DNA from: Auanema rhodensis
Taxonomy: Eukaryota; Nematoda; Chromadorea; Rhabditida; Rhabditidae
DNA: 64,000 nt
Direction: 5' to 3'
NCBI GenBank assembly: GCA_964057225.1
Contig: OZ059900.1
Location: 16,879,638 to 16,943,637 of the forward strand
The position numbers were made by a program, and so were the translations under genes. Positions 1 to 12,800 of the stretch are shown here, piece by piece (position 1 is the stretch's first letter; every line of letters starts with the position of its first letter). Under the pieces are notes generated by a model, which saw only the letters and a list, made by a program, of their open reading frames with translations, had not been told where the DNA came from and searched no databases.

Positions 1-342
1 GCGTGCCCTCAGAATATGCTAATTTCCTTAATTTTCTAACCCCTGTTTTTTTGTCGTGAAAGTGGAACTAGACGTTGTACGAACAATTTTGAGCTAGGTT
101 TCATTGACATTGCATGAGTTTGAACACATGAAATCGTAAGTCAAAACCTTGTTTACAGCGAAATTTCCACAAACTGGTTTTCCAGCATAATAAAATATTT
201 CTCATGGGAAATACTGTGTTTTTGTATTCTTCTAGTGTTCAGCATGTAAAATGCTTCATTTTAGTATGTAACACGCTGAAATTCGTTGCATTTGACGACT
301 CATATGAACAAAAATCGATTTAATCAATATTAGCCATAAGAG

Positions 343-681
343 GCGTGCCCTCAGAATATGCTAATTTCCTTAATTTTCTAACCCCTGTTTTTTTGTCGTG
401 AAAGTGGAACTAGACGTTGTAGGAACAATTTTGAGCTAGGTTTCATTGACATTGCATGAGTTTGAACACATGAAATCGTAAGTCAAAAACTTGTTTACAG
501 CGAAATTTCCAAAAACTGGTTTTCCAGCATAATAAAATATTTCTCATGGGAAATACTGTGTTTTTGTATTTTTCTAGTGTTCAGCATGTGAAATGCTTCA
601 TTGTATGTAACACGCTGAAATTCGTTGCATTTGACGACTCATATGAACAAAAATCGATTTAATCAATATTAGCCATAAGGG
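343..681 (+). repeat. Length-variant A monomer (339 bp)
   Basis: The only unit in the left array with a net length change. It lacks 3 bp (TTA) in the CATTTTAGTATG segment, near 600-605. It also carries private substitutions: TAGG for TACG at the 420 region and AAAACTTG for AAACCTTG near 487. The unit before it ends AAGAG instead of AAGGG, so the boundary dyad at 340-350 is weakened. Confidence 0.9.
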
Positions 682-921
682 GCGTGCCCTCAGAATATGC
701 TAATTTCCTTAATTTTCTAACCCCTGTTTTTTTGTCGTGAAAGTGGAACTAGACGTTGTACGAACAATTTTGAGCTAGGTTTCATTGACATTGCATGAGT
801 TTGAACACATGAAATCGTAAGTCAAAACCTTGTTTACAGCGAAATTTCCAAAAACTGGTTTTCCAGCATAATAAAACATTTCTCATGGGAAATACTGTGT
901 TTTTGTATTTTTCTAGTGTTC

Positions 922-936
922 AGCATGTAAAATGCT
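922..936 (+). other. Short hairpin AGCAT-gtaaa-ATGCT in family A monomer (representative)
   Basis: A perfect 5-bp stem with a 5-base loop. In the left array the recurrent GTAAA/GTGAA variation falls inside the loop and leaves the stem intact. In the right array the units at 62605 and 63631 break the stem (ATACT). Confidence 0.5.
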
Positions 937-962
937 TCATTTTAGTATGTAACACGCTGAAA

Positions 963-977
963 TTCGTTGCATTTGAC
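963..977 (+). other. CENP-B-box-like motif in family A monomer (representative)
   Basis: TTCGTTGCATTTGAC matches the TTCG and the central A of the CENP-B box core (nTTCGnnnnAnnCGGGn), but only one of the four CGGG bases: six of nine essential positions. The TTCG core is present in nearly every A unit. Whether a CENP-B-like or pogo-derived protein binds it cannot be told, and chance is a real alternative. Confidence 0.3.
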
Positions 978-1023
978 GACTCATATGAACAAAAATCGAT
1001 TTAATCAATATTAGCCATAAGGG

Positions 1024-4000
1024 GCGTGCCCTCAGAATATGCTAATTTCCTTAATTTTCTAACCCTTGTTTTTTTGTCGTGAAAGTGGAACTAGACGTTG
1101 TACGAACAATTTTGAGCTAGGTTTCATTGACATTGCATGAGTTTGAACACATGAAATCGTAAGTCAAAACCTTGTTTACAGCGAAATTTCGAAAAACTGG
1201 TTTTCCAGCATAATAAAATATTTCTCATGGGAAATACTGTGTTTTTGTATTCTTCTAGTGTTCAGCATGTGAAATGCTTCATTTTAGTGTGTAACACGCT
1301 GAAATTCGTTGCATTTGACGACTCATATGAACAAAAATCGATTTAATCAATATTAGCCATAAGGGGCGTGCCCTCAGAATATGCTAATTTCCTTAATTTT
1401 CTAACCCCTGTTTTTTTGTCGTGAAAGTGGAACTAGACGTTGTACGAACAATTTTGAGCTAGGTTTCATTGACATTGCATGAGTTTGAACACATGAAATC
1501 GTAAGTCAAAACCTTGTTTACAGCGAAATTTCCAAAAACTGGTTTTCCAGCATAATAAAATATTTCTCATGGGAAATACTGTGTTTTTGTATTTTTCTAG
1601 TGTTCAGCATGTAAAATGCTTCATTTTAGTATGTAACACGCTGAAATTCGTTGCACTTGACGACTCATATGAACAAAAATCGATTTAATCAATATTAGCC
1701 ATAAGGGGCGTGCCCTCAGAATATGCTAATTTCCTTAATTTTCTAACCCTTGTTTTTTTGTCGTGAAAGTGGAACTAGACGTTGTACAAACAATTTTGAG
1801 CTAGGTTTCATTGACATTGCATGAGTTTGAACACATGAAATCGTAAGTCAAAACCTTGTTTACAGCGAAATTTCCAAAAACTGGTTTTCCAGCATGATAA
1901 AATATTTCTCATGGGAAATACTGTGTTTTTGTATTTTTCTAGTGTTCAGCATGTAAAATGCTTCATTTTAGTATGTAACACGCTGAAATTCGTTGCATTT
2001 GACGACTCATATGAACAAAAATCGATTTAATCAATATTAGCCATAAGGGGCGTGCCCTCAGAATATGCTAATTTCCTTAATTTTCTAACCCCTGTTTTTT
2101 TGTCGTGAAAGTGGAACTAGACGTTGTACGAACAATTTTGAGCTAGGTTTCATTGACATTGCATGAGTTTGAACACATGAAATCGTAAGTCAAAACCTTG
2201 TTTACAGCGAAATTTCCACAAACTGGTTTTCCAGCATAATAAAATATTTCTCATGGGAAATACTGTGTTTTTGTATTCTTCTAGTGTTCAGCATGTAAAA
2301 TGCTTCATTTTAGTATGTAACACGCTGAAATTCGTTGCATTTGACGACTCATATGAACAAAAATCGATTTAATCAATATTAGCCATAAGGGGCGTGCCCT
2401 CAGAATATGCTAATTTCCTTAATTTTCTAACCCCTGTTTTTTTGTCGTGAAAGTGGAACTAGACGTTGTACGAACAATTTTGAGCTAGGTTTCATTGACA
2501 TTGCATGAGTTTGAACACATGAAATCGTAAGTCAAAACCTTGTTTACAGCGAAATTTCCAAAAACTGGTTTTCCAGCATAATAAAATATTTATCATGGGA
2601 AATACTGTGTTTTTGTATTTTTCTAGTGTTCAGCATGTAAAATGCTTCATTTTAGTATGTAACACGCTGAAATTCGTTGCATTTGACGACTCATATGAAC
2701 AAAAATCGATTTAATCAATATTAGCCATAAGGGGCGTGCCCTCAGAATATGCTAATTTCCTTAATTTTCTAACCCTTGTTTTTTTGTCGTGAAAGTGGAA
2801 CTAGACGTTGTACGAACAATTTTGAGCTAGGTTTCATTGACATTGCATGAGTTTGAACACATGAAATCGTAAGTCAAAACCTTGTTTACAGCGAAATTTC
2901 GAAAAACTGGTTTTCCAGCATAATAAAATATTTCTCATGGGAAATACTGTGTTTTTGTATTCTTCTAGTGTTCAGCATGTGAAATGCTTCATTTTAGTGT
3001 GTAACACGCTGAAATTCGTTGCATTTGACGACTCATATGAACAAAAATCGATTTAATCAATATTAGCCATAAGGGGCGTGCCCTCAGAATATGCTAATTT
3101 CCTTAATTTTCTAACCCCTGTTTTTTTGTCGTGAAAGTGGAACTAGACGTTGTACAAACAATTTTGAGCTAGGTTTCATTGACATTGCATGAGTTTGAAC
3201 ACATGAAATCGTAAGTCAAAACCTTGTTTACAGCGAAATTTCCAAAAACTGGTTTTCCAGCATAATAAAATATTTCTCATGGGAAATACTGTGTTTTTGT
3301 ATTTTTCTAGTGTTCAGCATGTAAAATGCTTCATTTTAGTATGTAACACGCTGAAATTCGTTGCATTTGACGACTCATATGAACAAAAATCGATTTAATC
3401 AATATTAGCCATAAGGGGCGTGCCCTCAGAATATGCTAATTTCCTTAATTTTCTAACCCTTGTTTTTTTGTCGTGAAAGTGGAACTAGACGTTGTACAAA
3501 CAATTTTGAGCTAGGTTTCATTGACATTGCATGAGTTTGAACACATGAAATCGTAAGTCAAAACCTTGTTTACAGCGAAATTTCCAAAAACTGGTTTTCC
3601 AGCATGATAAAATATTTCTCATGGGAAATACTGTGTTTTTGTATTTTTCTAGTGTTCAGCATGTAAAATGCTTCATTTTAGTATGTAACACGCTGAAATT
3701 CGTTGCATTTGACGACTCATATGAACAAAAATCGATTTAATCAATATTAGCCATAAGGGGCGTGCCCTCAGAATATGCTAATTTCCTTAATTTTCTAACC
3801 CCTGTTTTTTTGTCGTGAAAGTGGAACTAGACGTTGTACGAACAATTTTGAGCTAGGTTTCATTGACATTGCATGAGTTTGAACACATGAAATCGTAAGT
3901 CAAAACCTTGTTTACAGCGAAATTTCCACAAACTGGTTTTCCAGCATAATAAAATATTTCTCATGGGAAATACTGTGTTTTTGTATTCTTCTAGTGTTCA

Positions 4001-4101
4001 GCATGTGAAATGCTTCATTTTAGTGTGTAACACGCTGAAATTCGTTGCATTTGACGACTCATATGAACAAAAATCGATTTAATCAATATTAGCCATAAGG
4101 G
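1024..4101 (+). repeat. Higher-order segment in A with a 5-monomer (1,710-bp) period
   Basis: Monomers starting at 1024, 1366, 1708, 2050 and 2392 are matched in order by those at 2734, 3076, 3418 and 3760. The unit at 1024 and the unit at 2734 share CCCTTG, CGAAA, ATTCTT, GTGAA and AGTGTG. The units at 1708 and 3418 share CCCTTG, TACA and ATGAT. The units at 2050 and 3760 share CCACA and ATTCTT. Copies differ at a few sites: 3076 has TACA where 1366 has TACG, and 3760 ends GTGAA/AGTGTG where 2050 has GTAAA/AGTATG. This fits a block duplication followed by patchy exchange. Confidence 0.75.
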
Positions 4102-6495
4102 GCGTGCCCTCAGAATATGCTAATTTCCTTAATTTTCTAACCCCCGTTTTTTTGTCGTGAAAGTGGAACTAGACGTTGTACGAACAATTTTGAGCTAGGT
4201 TTCATTGACATTGCATGAGTTTGAACACATGAAATCGTAAGTCAAAACCTTGTTTACAGCGAAATTTCCAAAAACTGGTTTTCCAGCATGATAAAATATT
4301 TCTCATGGGAAATACTGTGTTTTTGTATTCTTCTAGTGTTCAGCATGTGAAATGCTTCATTTTAGTGTGTAACACGCTGAAATTCGTTGCATTTGACGAC
4401 TCATATGAACAAAAATCGATTTAATCAATATTAGCCATAAGGGGCGTGCCCTCAGAATATGCTAATTTCCTTAATTTTCTAACCCCTGTTTTTTTGTCGT
4501 GAAAGTGGAACTAGACGTTGTACAAACAATTTTGAGCTAGGTTTCATTGACATTGCATGAGTTTGAACACATGAAATCGTAAGTCAAAACCTTGTTTACA
4601 GCGAAATTTCCAAAAACTGGTTTTCCAGCATAATAAAATATTTCTCATGGGAAATACTGTGTTTTTGTATTCTTCTAGTGTTCAGCATGTGAAATGCTTC
4701 ATTTTAGTGTGTAACACGCTGAAATTCGTTGCATTTGACGACTCATATGAACAAAAATCGATTTAATCAATATTAGCCATAAGGGGCGTGCCCTCAGAAT
4801 ATGCTAATTTCCTTAATTTTCTAACCCCTGTTTTTTTGTCGTGAAAGTGGAACTAGACGTTGTACAAACAATTTTGAGCTAGGTTTCATTGACATTGCAT
4901 GAGTTTGAACACATGAAATCGTAAGTCAAAACCTTGTTTACAGCGAAATTTCCAAAAACTGGTTTTCCAGCATAATAAAATATTTCTCATGGGAAATACT
5001 GTGTTTTTGTATTTTTCTAGTGTTCAGCATGTAAAATGCTTCATTTTAGTATGTAACACGCTGAAATTCGTTGCATTTGACGACTCATATGAACAAAAAT
5101 CGATTTAATCAATATTAGCCATAAGGGGCGTGCCCTCAGAATATGCTAATTTCCTTAATTTTCTAACCCTTGTTTTTTTGTCGTGAAAGTGGAACTAGAC
5201 GTTGTACAAACAATTTTGAGCTAGGTTTCATTGACATTGCATGAGTTTGAACACATGAAATCGTAAGTCAAAACCTTGTTTACAGCGAAATTTCCACAAA
5301 CTGGTTTTCCAGCATAATAAAATATTTCTCATGGGAAATACTGTGTTTTTGTATTCTTCTAGTGTTCAGCATGTGAAATGCTTCATTTTAGTGTGTAACA
5401 CGCTGAAATTCGTTGCATTTGACGACTCATATGAACAAAAATCGATTTAATCAATATTAGCCATAAGGGGCGTGCCCTCAGAATATGCTAATTTCCTTAA
5501 TTTTCTAACCCCCGTTTTTTTGTCGTGAAAGTGGAACTAGACGTTGTACGAACAATTTTGAGCTAGGTTTCATTGACATTGCATGAGTTTGAACACATGA
5601 AATCGTAAGTCAAAACCTTGTTTACAGCGAAATTTCCAAAAACTGGTTTTCCAGCATGATAAAATATTTCTCATGGGAAATACTGTGTTTTTGTATTCTT
5701 CTAGTGTTCAGCATGTGAAATGCTTCATTTTAGTGTGTAACACGCTGAAATTCGTTGCATTTGACGACTCATATGAACAAAAATCGATTTAATCAATATT
5801 AGCCATAAGGGGCGTGCCCTCAGAATATGCTAATTTCCTTAATTTTCTAACCCCTGTTTTTTTGTCGTGAAAGTGGAACTAGACGTTGTACAAACAATTT
5901 TGAGCTAGGTTTCATTGACATTGCATGAGTTTGAACACATGAAATCGTAAGTCAAAACCTTGTTTACAGCGAAATTTCCAAAAACTGGTTTTCCAGCATA
6001 ATAAAATATTTCTCATGGGAAATACTGTGTTTTTGTATTCTTCTAGTGTTCAGCATGTGAAATGCTTCATTTTAGTGTGTAACACGCTGAAATTCGTTGC
6101 ATTTGACGACTCATATGAACAAAAATCGATTTAATCAATATTAGCCATAAGGGGCGTGCCCTCAGAATATGCTAATTTCCTTAATTTTCTAACCCCTGTT
6201 TTTTTGTCGTGAAAGTGGAACTAGACGTTGTACAAACAATTTTGAGCTAGGTTTCATTGACATTGCATGAGTTTGAACACATGAAATCGTAAGTCAAAAC
6301 CTTGTTTACAGCGAAATTTCCAAAAACTGGTTTTCCAGCATAATAAAATATTTCTCATGGGAAATACTGTGTTTTTGTATTTTTCTAGTGTTCAGCATGT
6401 AAAATGCTTCATTTTAGTATGTAACACGCTGAAATTCGTTGCATTTGACGACTCATATGAACAAAAATCGATTTAATCAATATTAGCCATAAGGG
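4102..6495 (+). repeat. Higher-order duplication in A with a 4-monomer (1,368-bp) period
   Basis: The three units at 4102-5127 (CCCCCG+ATGAT+ATTCTT; TACA+ATTCTT+GTGAA; TACA+ATTTTT) recur in the same order at 5470-6495. The CCCCCG variant is seen in only these two units (4102 and 5470). The unit between the copies (5128-5469) is a hybrid described separately. The ATTCTT/GTGAA/AGTGTG combination is confined to the first ~6.2 kb, which marks the left end of the array as a separate sequence neighbourhood. Confidence 0.8.
5128..5469 (+). repeat. Hybrid A monomer, probable crossover or conversion product
   Basis: The first part carries CCCTTG and TACA, the signature of the units at 3418 and 6496. 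From the CCACA site onward it carries CCACA, ATTCTT, GTGAA and AGTGTG, the signature of the unit at 3760. The switch lies between unit positions ~81 and ~169, that is about 5208-5296. Its place at the boundary of the 4-monomer duplication is what unequal exchange between the 3418-type and 3760-type neighbours would leave. Confidence 0.7.
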
Positions 6496-6837
6496 GCGTG
6501 CCCTCAGAATATGCTAATTTCCTTAATTTTCTAACCCTTGTTTTTTTGTCGTGAAAGTGGAACTAGACGTTGTACAAACAATTTTGAGCTAGGTTTCATT
6601 GACATTGCATGAGTTTGAACACATGAAATCGTAAGTCAAAACCTTGTTTACAGCGAAATTTCCAAAAACTGGTTTTCCAGCATGATAAAATATTTCTCAT
6701 GGGAAATACTGTGTTTTTGTATTTTTCTAGTGTTCAGCATGTAAAATGCTTCATTTTAGTATGTAACACGCTGAAATTCGTTGCATTTGACGACTCATAT
6801 GAACAAAAATCGATTTAATCAATATTAGCCATAAGGG

Positions 6838-9800
6838 GCGTGCCCTCAGAATATGCTAATTTCCTTAATTTTCTAACCCCTGTTTTTTTGTCGTGAAAGT
6901 GGAACTAGACGTTGTACGAACAATTTTGAGCTAGGTTTCATTGACATTGCATGAGTTTGAACACATGAAATCGTAAGTCAAAACCTTGTTTACAGCGAAA
7001 TTTCCAAAAACTGGTTTTCCAGCATAATAAAATATTTCTCATGGGAAATACTGTGTTTTTGTATTTTTCTAGTGTTCAGCATGTAAAATGCTTCATTTTA
7101 GTATGTAACACGCTGAAATTCGTTGCATTTGACGACTCATATGAACAAAAATCGATTTAATCAATATTAGCCATAAGGGGCGTGCCCTCAGAATATGCTA
7201 ATTTCCTTAATTTTCTAACCCCTGTTTTTTTGTCGTGAAAGTGGAACTAGACGTTGTACGAACAATTTTGAGCTAGGTTTCATTGACATTGCATGAGTTT
7301 GAACACATGAAATCGTAAGTCAAAACCTTGTTTACAGCGAAATTTCCAAAAACTGGTTTTCCAGCATAATAAAATATTTCTCATGGGAAATACTGTGTTT
7401 TTGTATTTTTCTAGTGTTCAGCATGTAAAATGCTTCATTTTAGTATGTAACACGCTGAAATTCGTTGCATTTGACGACTCATATGAACAAAAATCGATTT
7501 AATCAATATTAGCCATAAGGGGCGTGCCCTCAGAATATGCTAATTTCCTTAATTTTCTAACCCCTGTTTTTTTGTCGTGAAAGTGGAACTAGACGTTGTA
7601 CGAACAATTTTGAGCTAGGTTTCATTGACATTGCATGAGTTTGAACACATGAAATCGTAAGTCAAAACCTTGTTTACAGCGAAATTTCCAAAAACTGGTT
7701 TTCCAGCATAATAAAATATTTCTCATGGGGAATACTGTGTTTTTGTATTTTTCTAGTGTTCAGCATGTAAAATGCTTCATTTTAGTATGTAACACGCTGA
7801 AATTCGTTGCATTTGACGACTCATATGAACAAAAATCGATTTAATCAATATTAGCCATGAGGGGCGTGCCCTCAGAATATGCTAATTTCCTTAATTTTCT
7901 AACCCCTGTTTTTTTGTCGTGAAAGTGGAACTAGACGTTGTACGAACAATTTTGAGCTAGGTTTCATTGACATTGCATGAGTTTGAACACATGAAATCGT
8001 AAGTCAAAACCTTGTTTACAGCGAAATTTCCAAAAACTGGTTTTCCAGCATAATAAAATATTTCTCATGGGAAATACTGTGTTTTTGTATTTTTCTAGTG
8101 TTCAGCATGTAAAATGCTTCATTTTAGTTTGTAACACGCTGAAATTCGTTCCATTTGACGACTCATATGAACGAAAATCGATTTAATCAATATTAGCCAT
8201 AAGGGGCGTGCCCTCAGAATATGCTAATTTCCTTAATTTTCTAACCCCTGTTTTTTTGTCGTGAAAGTGGAACTAGACGTTGTACGAACAATTTTGAGCT
8301 AGGTTTCATTGACATTGCATGAGTTTGAACACATGAAATCGTAAGTCAAAACCTTGTTTACAGCGAAATTTCCAAAAACTGGTTTTCCAGCATAATAAAA
8401 TATTTCTCATGGGGAATACTGTGTTTTTGTATTTTTCTAGTGTTCAGCATGTAAAATGCTTCATTTTAGTATGTAACACGCTGAAATTCGTTGCATTTGA
8501 CGACTCATATGAACAAAAATCGATTTAATCAATATTAGCCATGAGGGGCGTGCCCTCAGAATATGCTAATTTCCTTAATTTTCTAACCCCTGTTTTTTTG
8601 TCGTGAAAGTGGAACTAGACGTTGTACGAACAATTTTGAGCTAGGTTTCATTGACATTGCATGAGTTTGAACACATGAAATCGTAAGTCAAAACCTTGTT
8701 TACAGCGAAATTTCCAAAAACTGGTTTTCCAGCATAATAAAATATTTCTCATGGGAAACACTGTGTTTTTGTATTTTTCTAGTGTTCAGCATGTAAAATG
8801 CTTCATTTTAGTTTGTAACACGCTGAAATTCGTTGCATTTGACGACTCATATGAACAAAAATCGATTTAATCAATATTAGCCATAAGGGGCGTGCCCTCA
8901 GAATATGCTAATTTCCTTAATTTTCTAACCCCTGTTTTTTTGTCGTGAAAGTGGAACTAGACGTTGTACGAACAATTTTGAGCTAGGTTTCATTGACATT
9001 GCATGAGTTTGAACACATGAAATCGTAAGTCAAAACCTTGTTTACAGCGAAATTTCCAAAAACTGGTTTTCCAGCATAATAAAATATTTCTCATGGGAAA
9101 TACTGTGTTTTTGTATTTTTCTAGTGTTCAGCATGTAAAATGCTTCATTTTAGTATGTAACACGCTGAAATTCGTTGCATTTGACGACTCATATGAACAA
9201 AAATCGATTTAATCAATATTAGCCATAAGGGGCGTGCCCTCAGAATATGCTAATTTCCTTAATTTTCTAACCCCTGTTTTTTTGTTGTGAAAGTGGAACT
9301 AGACGTTGTACGAACAATTTTGAGCTAGGTTTCATTGACATTGCATGAGTTTGAACACATGAAATCGTAAGTCAAAACCTTGTTTACAGCGAAATTTCCA
9401 AAAACTGGTTTTCCAGCATAATAAAATATTTCTCATGGGAAATACTGTGTTTTTGTATTTTTCTAGTGTTCAGCATGTAAAATGCTTCATTTTAGTATGT
9501 AACACGCTGAAATTCGTTGCATTTGACGACTCATATGAACAAAAATCGATTTAATCAATATTAGCCATAAGGGGCGTGCCCTCAGAATATGCTAATTTCC
9601 TTAATTTTCTAACCCCTGTTTTTTTGTCGTGAAAGTGGAACTAGACGTTGTACGAACAATTTTGAGCTAGGTTTCATTGACATTGCATGAGTTTGAACAC
9701 ATGCAATCGTAAGTCAAAACTTTGTTTACAGCGAAATTTTCAAAAACTGGTTTTCCAGCATAATAAAATATTTCTCATGGGAAATACTGTGTTTTTGTAT

Positions 9801-12800
9801 TTTTCTAGTGTTCAGCATGTAAAATGCTTCATTTTAGTATGTAACACGCTGAAATTCGTTGCATTTGACGACTCATATGAACAAAAATCGATTTAATCAA
9901 TATTAGCCATGAGGGGCGTGCCCTCAGAATATGCTAATTTCCTTAATTTTCTAACCCCTGTTTTTTTGTCGTGAAAGTGGAACTAGACGTTGTACGAACA
10001 ATTTTGAGCTAGGTTTCATTGACATTGCATGAGTTTGAACACATGAAATCGTAAGTCAAAACCTTGTTTACAGCGAAATTTCCAAAAACTGGTTTTCCAG
10101 CATAATAAAATATTTCTCATGGGAAACACTGTGTTTTTGTATTTTTCTAGTGTTCAGCATGTAAAATGCTTCATTTTAGTTTGTAACACGCTGAAATTCG
10201 TTGCATTTGACGACTCATATGAACAAAAATCGATTTAATCAATATTAGCCATAAGGGGCGTGCCCTCAGAATATGCTAATTTCCTTAATTTTCTAACCCC
10301 TGTTTTTTTGTCGTGAAAGTGGAACTAGACGTTGTACGAACAATTTTGAGCTAGGTTTCATTGACATTGCATGAGTTTGAACACATGAAATCGTAAGTCA
10401 AAACCTTGTTTACAGCGAAATTTCCAAAAACTGGTTTTCCAGCATAATAAAATATTTCTCATTTGAAATACTGTGTTTTTGTATTTTTCTAGTGTTCAGC
10501 ATGTAAAATGCTTCATTTTAGTATGTAACACGCTGAAATTCGTTGCATTTGACGACTCATATGAACAAAAATCGATTTAATCAATATTAGCCATAAGGGG
10601 CGTGCCCTCAGAATATGCTAATTTCCTTAATTTTCTAACCCCTGTTTTTTTGTCGTGAAAGTGGAACTAGACGTTGTACGAACAATTTTGAGCTAGGTTT
10701 CATTGACATTGCATGAGTTTGAACACATGAAATCGTAAGTCAAAACCTTGTTTACAGCGAAATTTCCAAAAACTGGTTTTCCAGCATAATAAAATATTTC
10801 TCATGGGAAATACTGTGTTTTTGTATTTTTCTAGTGTTCAGCATGTAAAATGCTTCATTTTAGTATGTAACACGCTGAAATTCGTTGCATTTGACGACTC
10901 ATATGAACAAAAATCGATTTAATCAATATTAGCCATAAGGGGCGTGCCCTCAGAATATGCTAATTTCCTTAATTTTCTAACCCCTGTTTTTTTGTCGTGA
11001 AAGTGGAACTAGACGTTGTACGAACATTTTTGAGCTAGGTTTCATTGACATTGCATGAGTTTGAACACATGAAATCGTAAGTCAAAACCTTGTTTACAGC
11101 GAAATTTCCAAAAACTGGTTTTCCAGCATAATAAAATATTTCTCATGGGGAATACTGTGTTTTTGTATTTTTCTAGTGTTCAGCATGTAAAATGCTTCAT
11201 TTTAGTTTGTAACACGCTGAAATTCGTTGCATTTGACGACTCATATGAACAAAAATCGATTTAATCAATATTAGCCATAAGGGGCGTGCCCTCAGAATAT
11301 GCTAATTTCCTTAATTTTCTAACCCCTGTTTTTTTGTCGTGAAAGTGGAACTAGACGTTGTACGAACAATTTTGAGCTAGGTTTCATTGACATTGCATGA
11401 GTTTGAACACATGAAATCGTAAGTCAAAACCTTGTTTACAGCGAAATTTCCAAAAACTGGTTTTCCAGCATAATAAAATATTTCTCATTTGAAATACTGT
11501 GTTTTTGTATTTTTCTAGTGTTCAGCATGTAAAATGCTTCATTTTAGTATGTAACACGCTGAAATTCGTTGCATTTGACGACTCATATGAACAAAAATCG
11601 ATTTAATCAATATTAGCCATAAGGGGCGTGCCCTCAGAATATGCTAATTTCCTTAATTTTCTAACCCCTGTTTTTTTGTCGTGAAAGTGGAACTAGACGT
11701 TGTACGAACAATTTTGAGCTAGGTTTCATTGACATTGCATGAGTTTGAACACATGAAATCGTAAGTCAAAACCTTGTTTACAGCGAAATTTCCAAAAACT
11801 GGTTTTCCAGCATAATAAAATATTTCTCATGGGAAATACTGTGTTTTTGTATTTTTCTAGTGTTCAGCATGTAAAATGCTTCATTTTAGTATGTAACACG
11901 CTGAAATTCGTTGCATTTGACGACTCATATGAACAAAAATCGATTTAATCAATATTAGCCATAAGGGGCGTGCCCTCAGAATATGCTAATTTCCTTAATT
12001 TTCTAACCCCTGTTTTTTTGTCGTGAAAGTGGAACTAGACGTTGTACGAACAATTTTGAGCTAGGTTTCATTGACATTGCATGAGTTTGAACACATGAAA
12101 TCGTAAGTCAAAACCTTGTTTACAGCGAAATTTCCAAAAACTGGTTTTCCAGCATAATAAAATATTTCTCATGGGAAATACTGTGTTTTTGTATTTTTCT
12201 AGTGTTCAGCATGTAAAATGCTTCATTTTAGTATGTAACACGCTGAAATTCGTTGCATTTGACGACTCATATGAACAAAAATCGATTTAATCAATATTAG
12301 CCATAAGGGGCGTGCCCTCAGAATATGCTAATTTCCTTAATTTTCTAACCCCTGTTTTTTTGTCGTGAAAGTGGAACTAGACGTTGTACGAACAATTTTG
12401 AGCTAGGTTTCATTGACATTGCATGAGTTTGAACACATGAAATCGTAAGTCAAAACCTTGTTTACAGCGAAATTTCCAAAAACTGGTTTTCCAGCATAAT
12501 AAAATATTTCTCATGGGGAATACTGTGTTTTTGTATTTTTCTAGTGTTCAGCATGTAAAATGCTTCATTTTAGTATGTAACACGCTGAAATTCGTTGCAT
12601 TTGACGACTCATATGAACAAAAATCGATTTAATCAATATTAGCCATAAGGGGCGTGCCCTCAGAATATGCTAATTTCCTTAATTTTCTAACCCCTGTTTT
12701 TTTGTCGTGAAAGTGGAACTAGACGTTGTACGAACAATTTTGAGCTAGGTTTCATTGACATTGCATGAGTTTGAACACATGAAATCGTAAGTCAAAACCT

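Larger units (their letters stand above)
682..1023 (+). repeat. Representative family A monomer (342 bp)
   Basis: A typical unit. Landmarks are: the GGGCGTGCCC inverted repeat across the monomer boundary (680-689), the CTGG-tttt-CCAG hairpin (855-866), the AGCAT-gtaaa-ATGCT hairpin (922-936), a CENP-B-box-like TTCGTTGCA stretch (963-971), the TCATATGA palindrome (981-988, NdeI site) and the AAATCGATTT palindrome (993-1002, ClaI site). Recurrent variant sites across the array are CCCCTG/CCCTTG/CCCCCG near position 41, TACG/TACA at 78-81, CCAAA/CGAAA/CCACA at 167-171, ATAAT/ATGAT at 187-191, ATTTTT/ATTCTT, GTAAA/GTGAA and AGTATG/AGTGTG/AGTTTG. These sites define the higher-order patterns listed separately. 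This copy carries a private change, AACATTTC for AATATTTC. Confidence 0.9.

Noticed and set aside
9687-9896. 69-codon open frame in family A
   Set aside because: Open only because one substitution removes a TGA in a single monomer. The other left-array copies of the same sequence are closed, and there is no recognisable domain.
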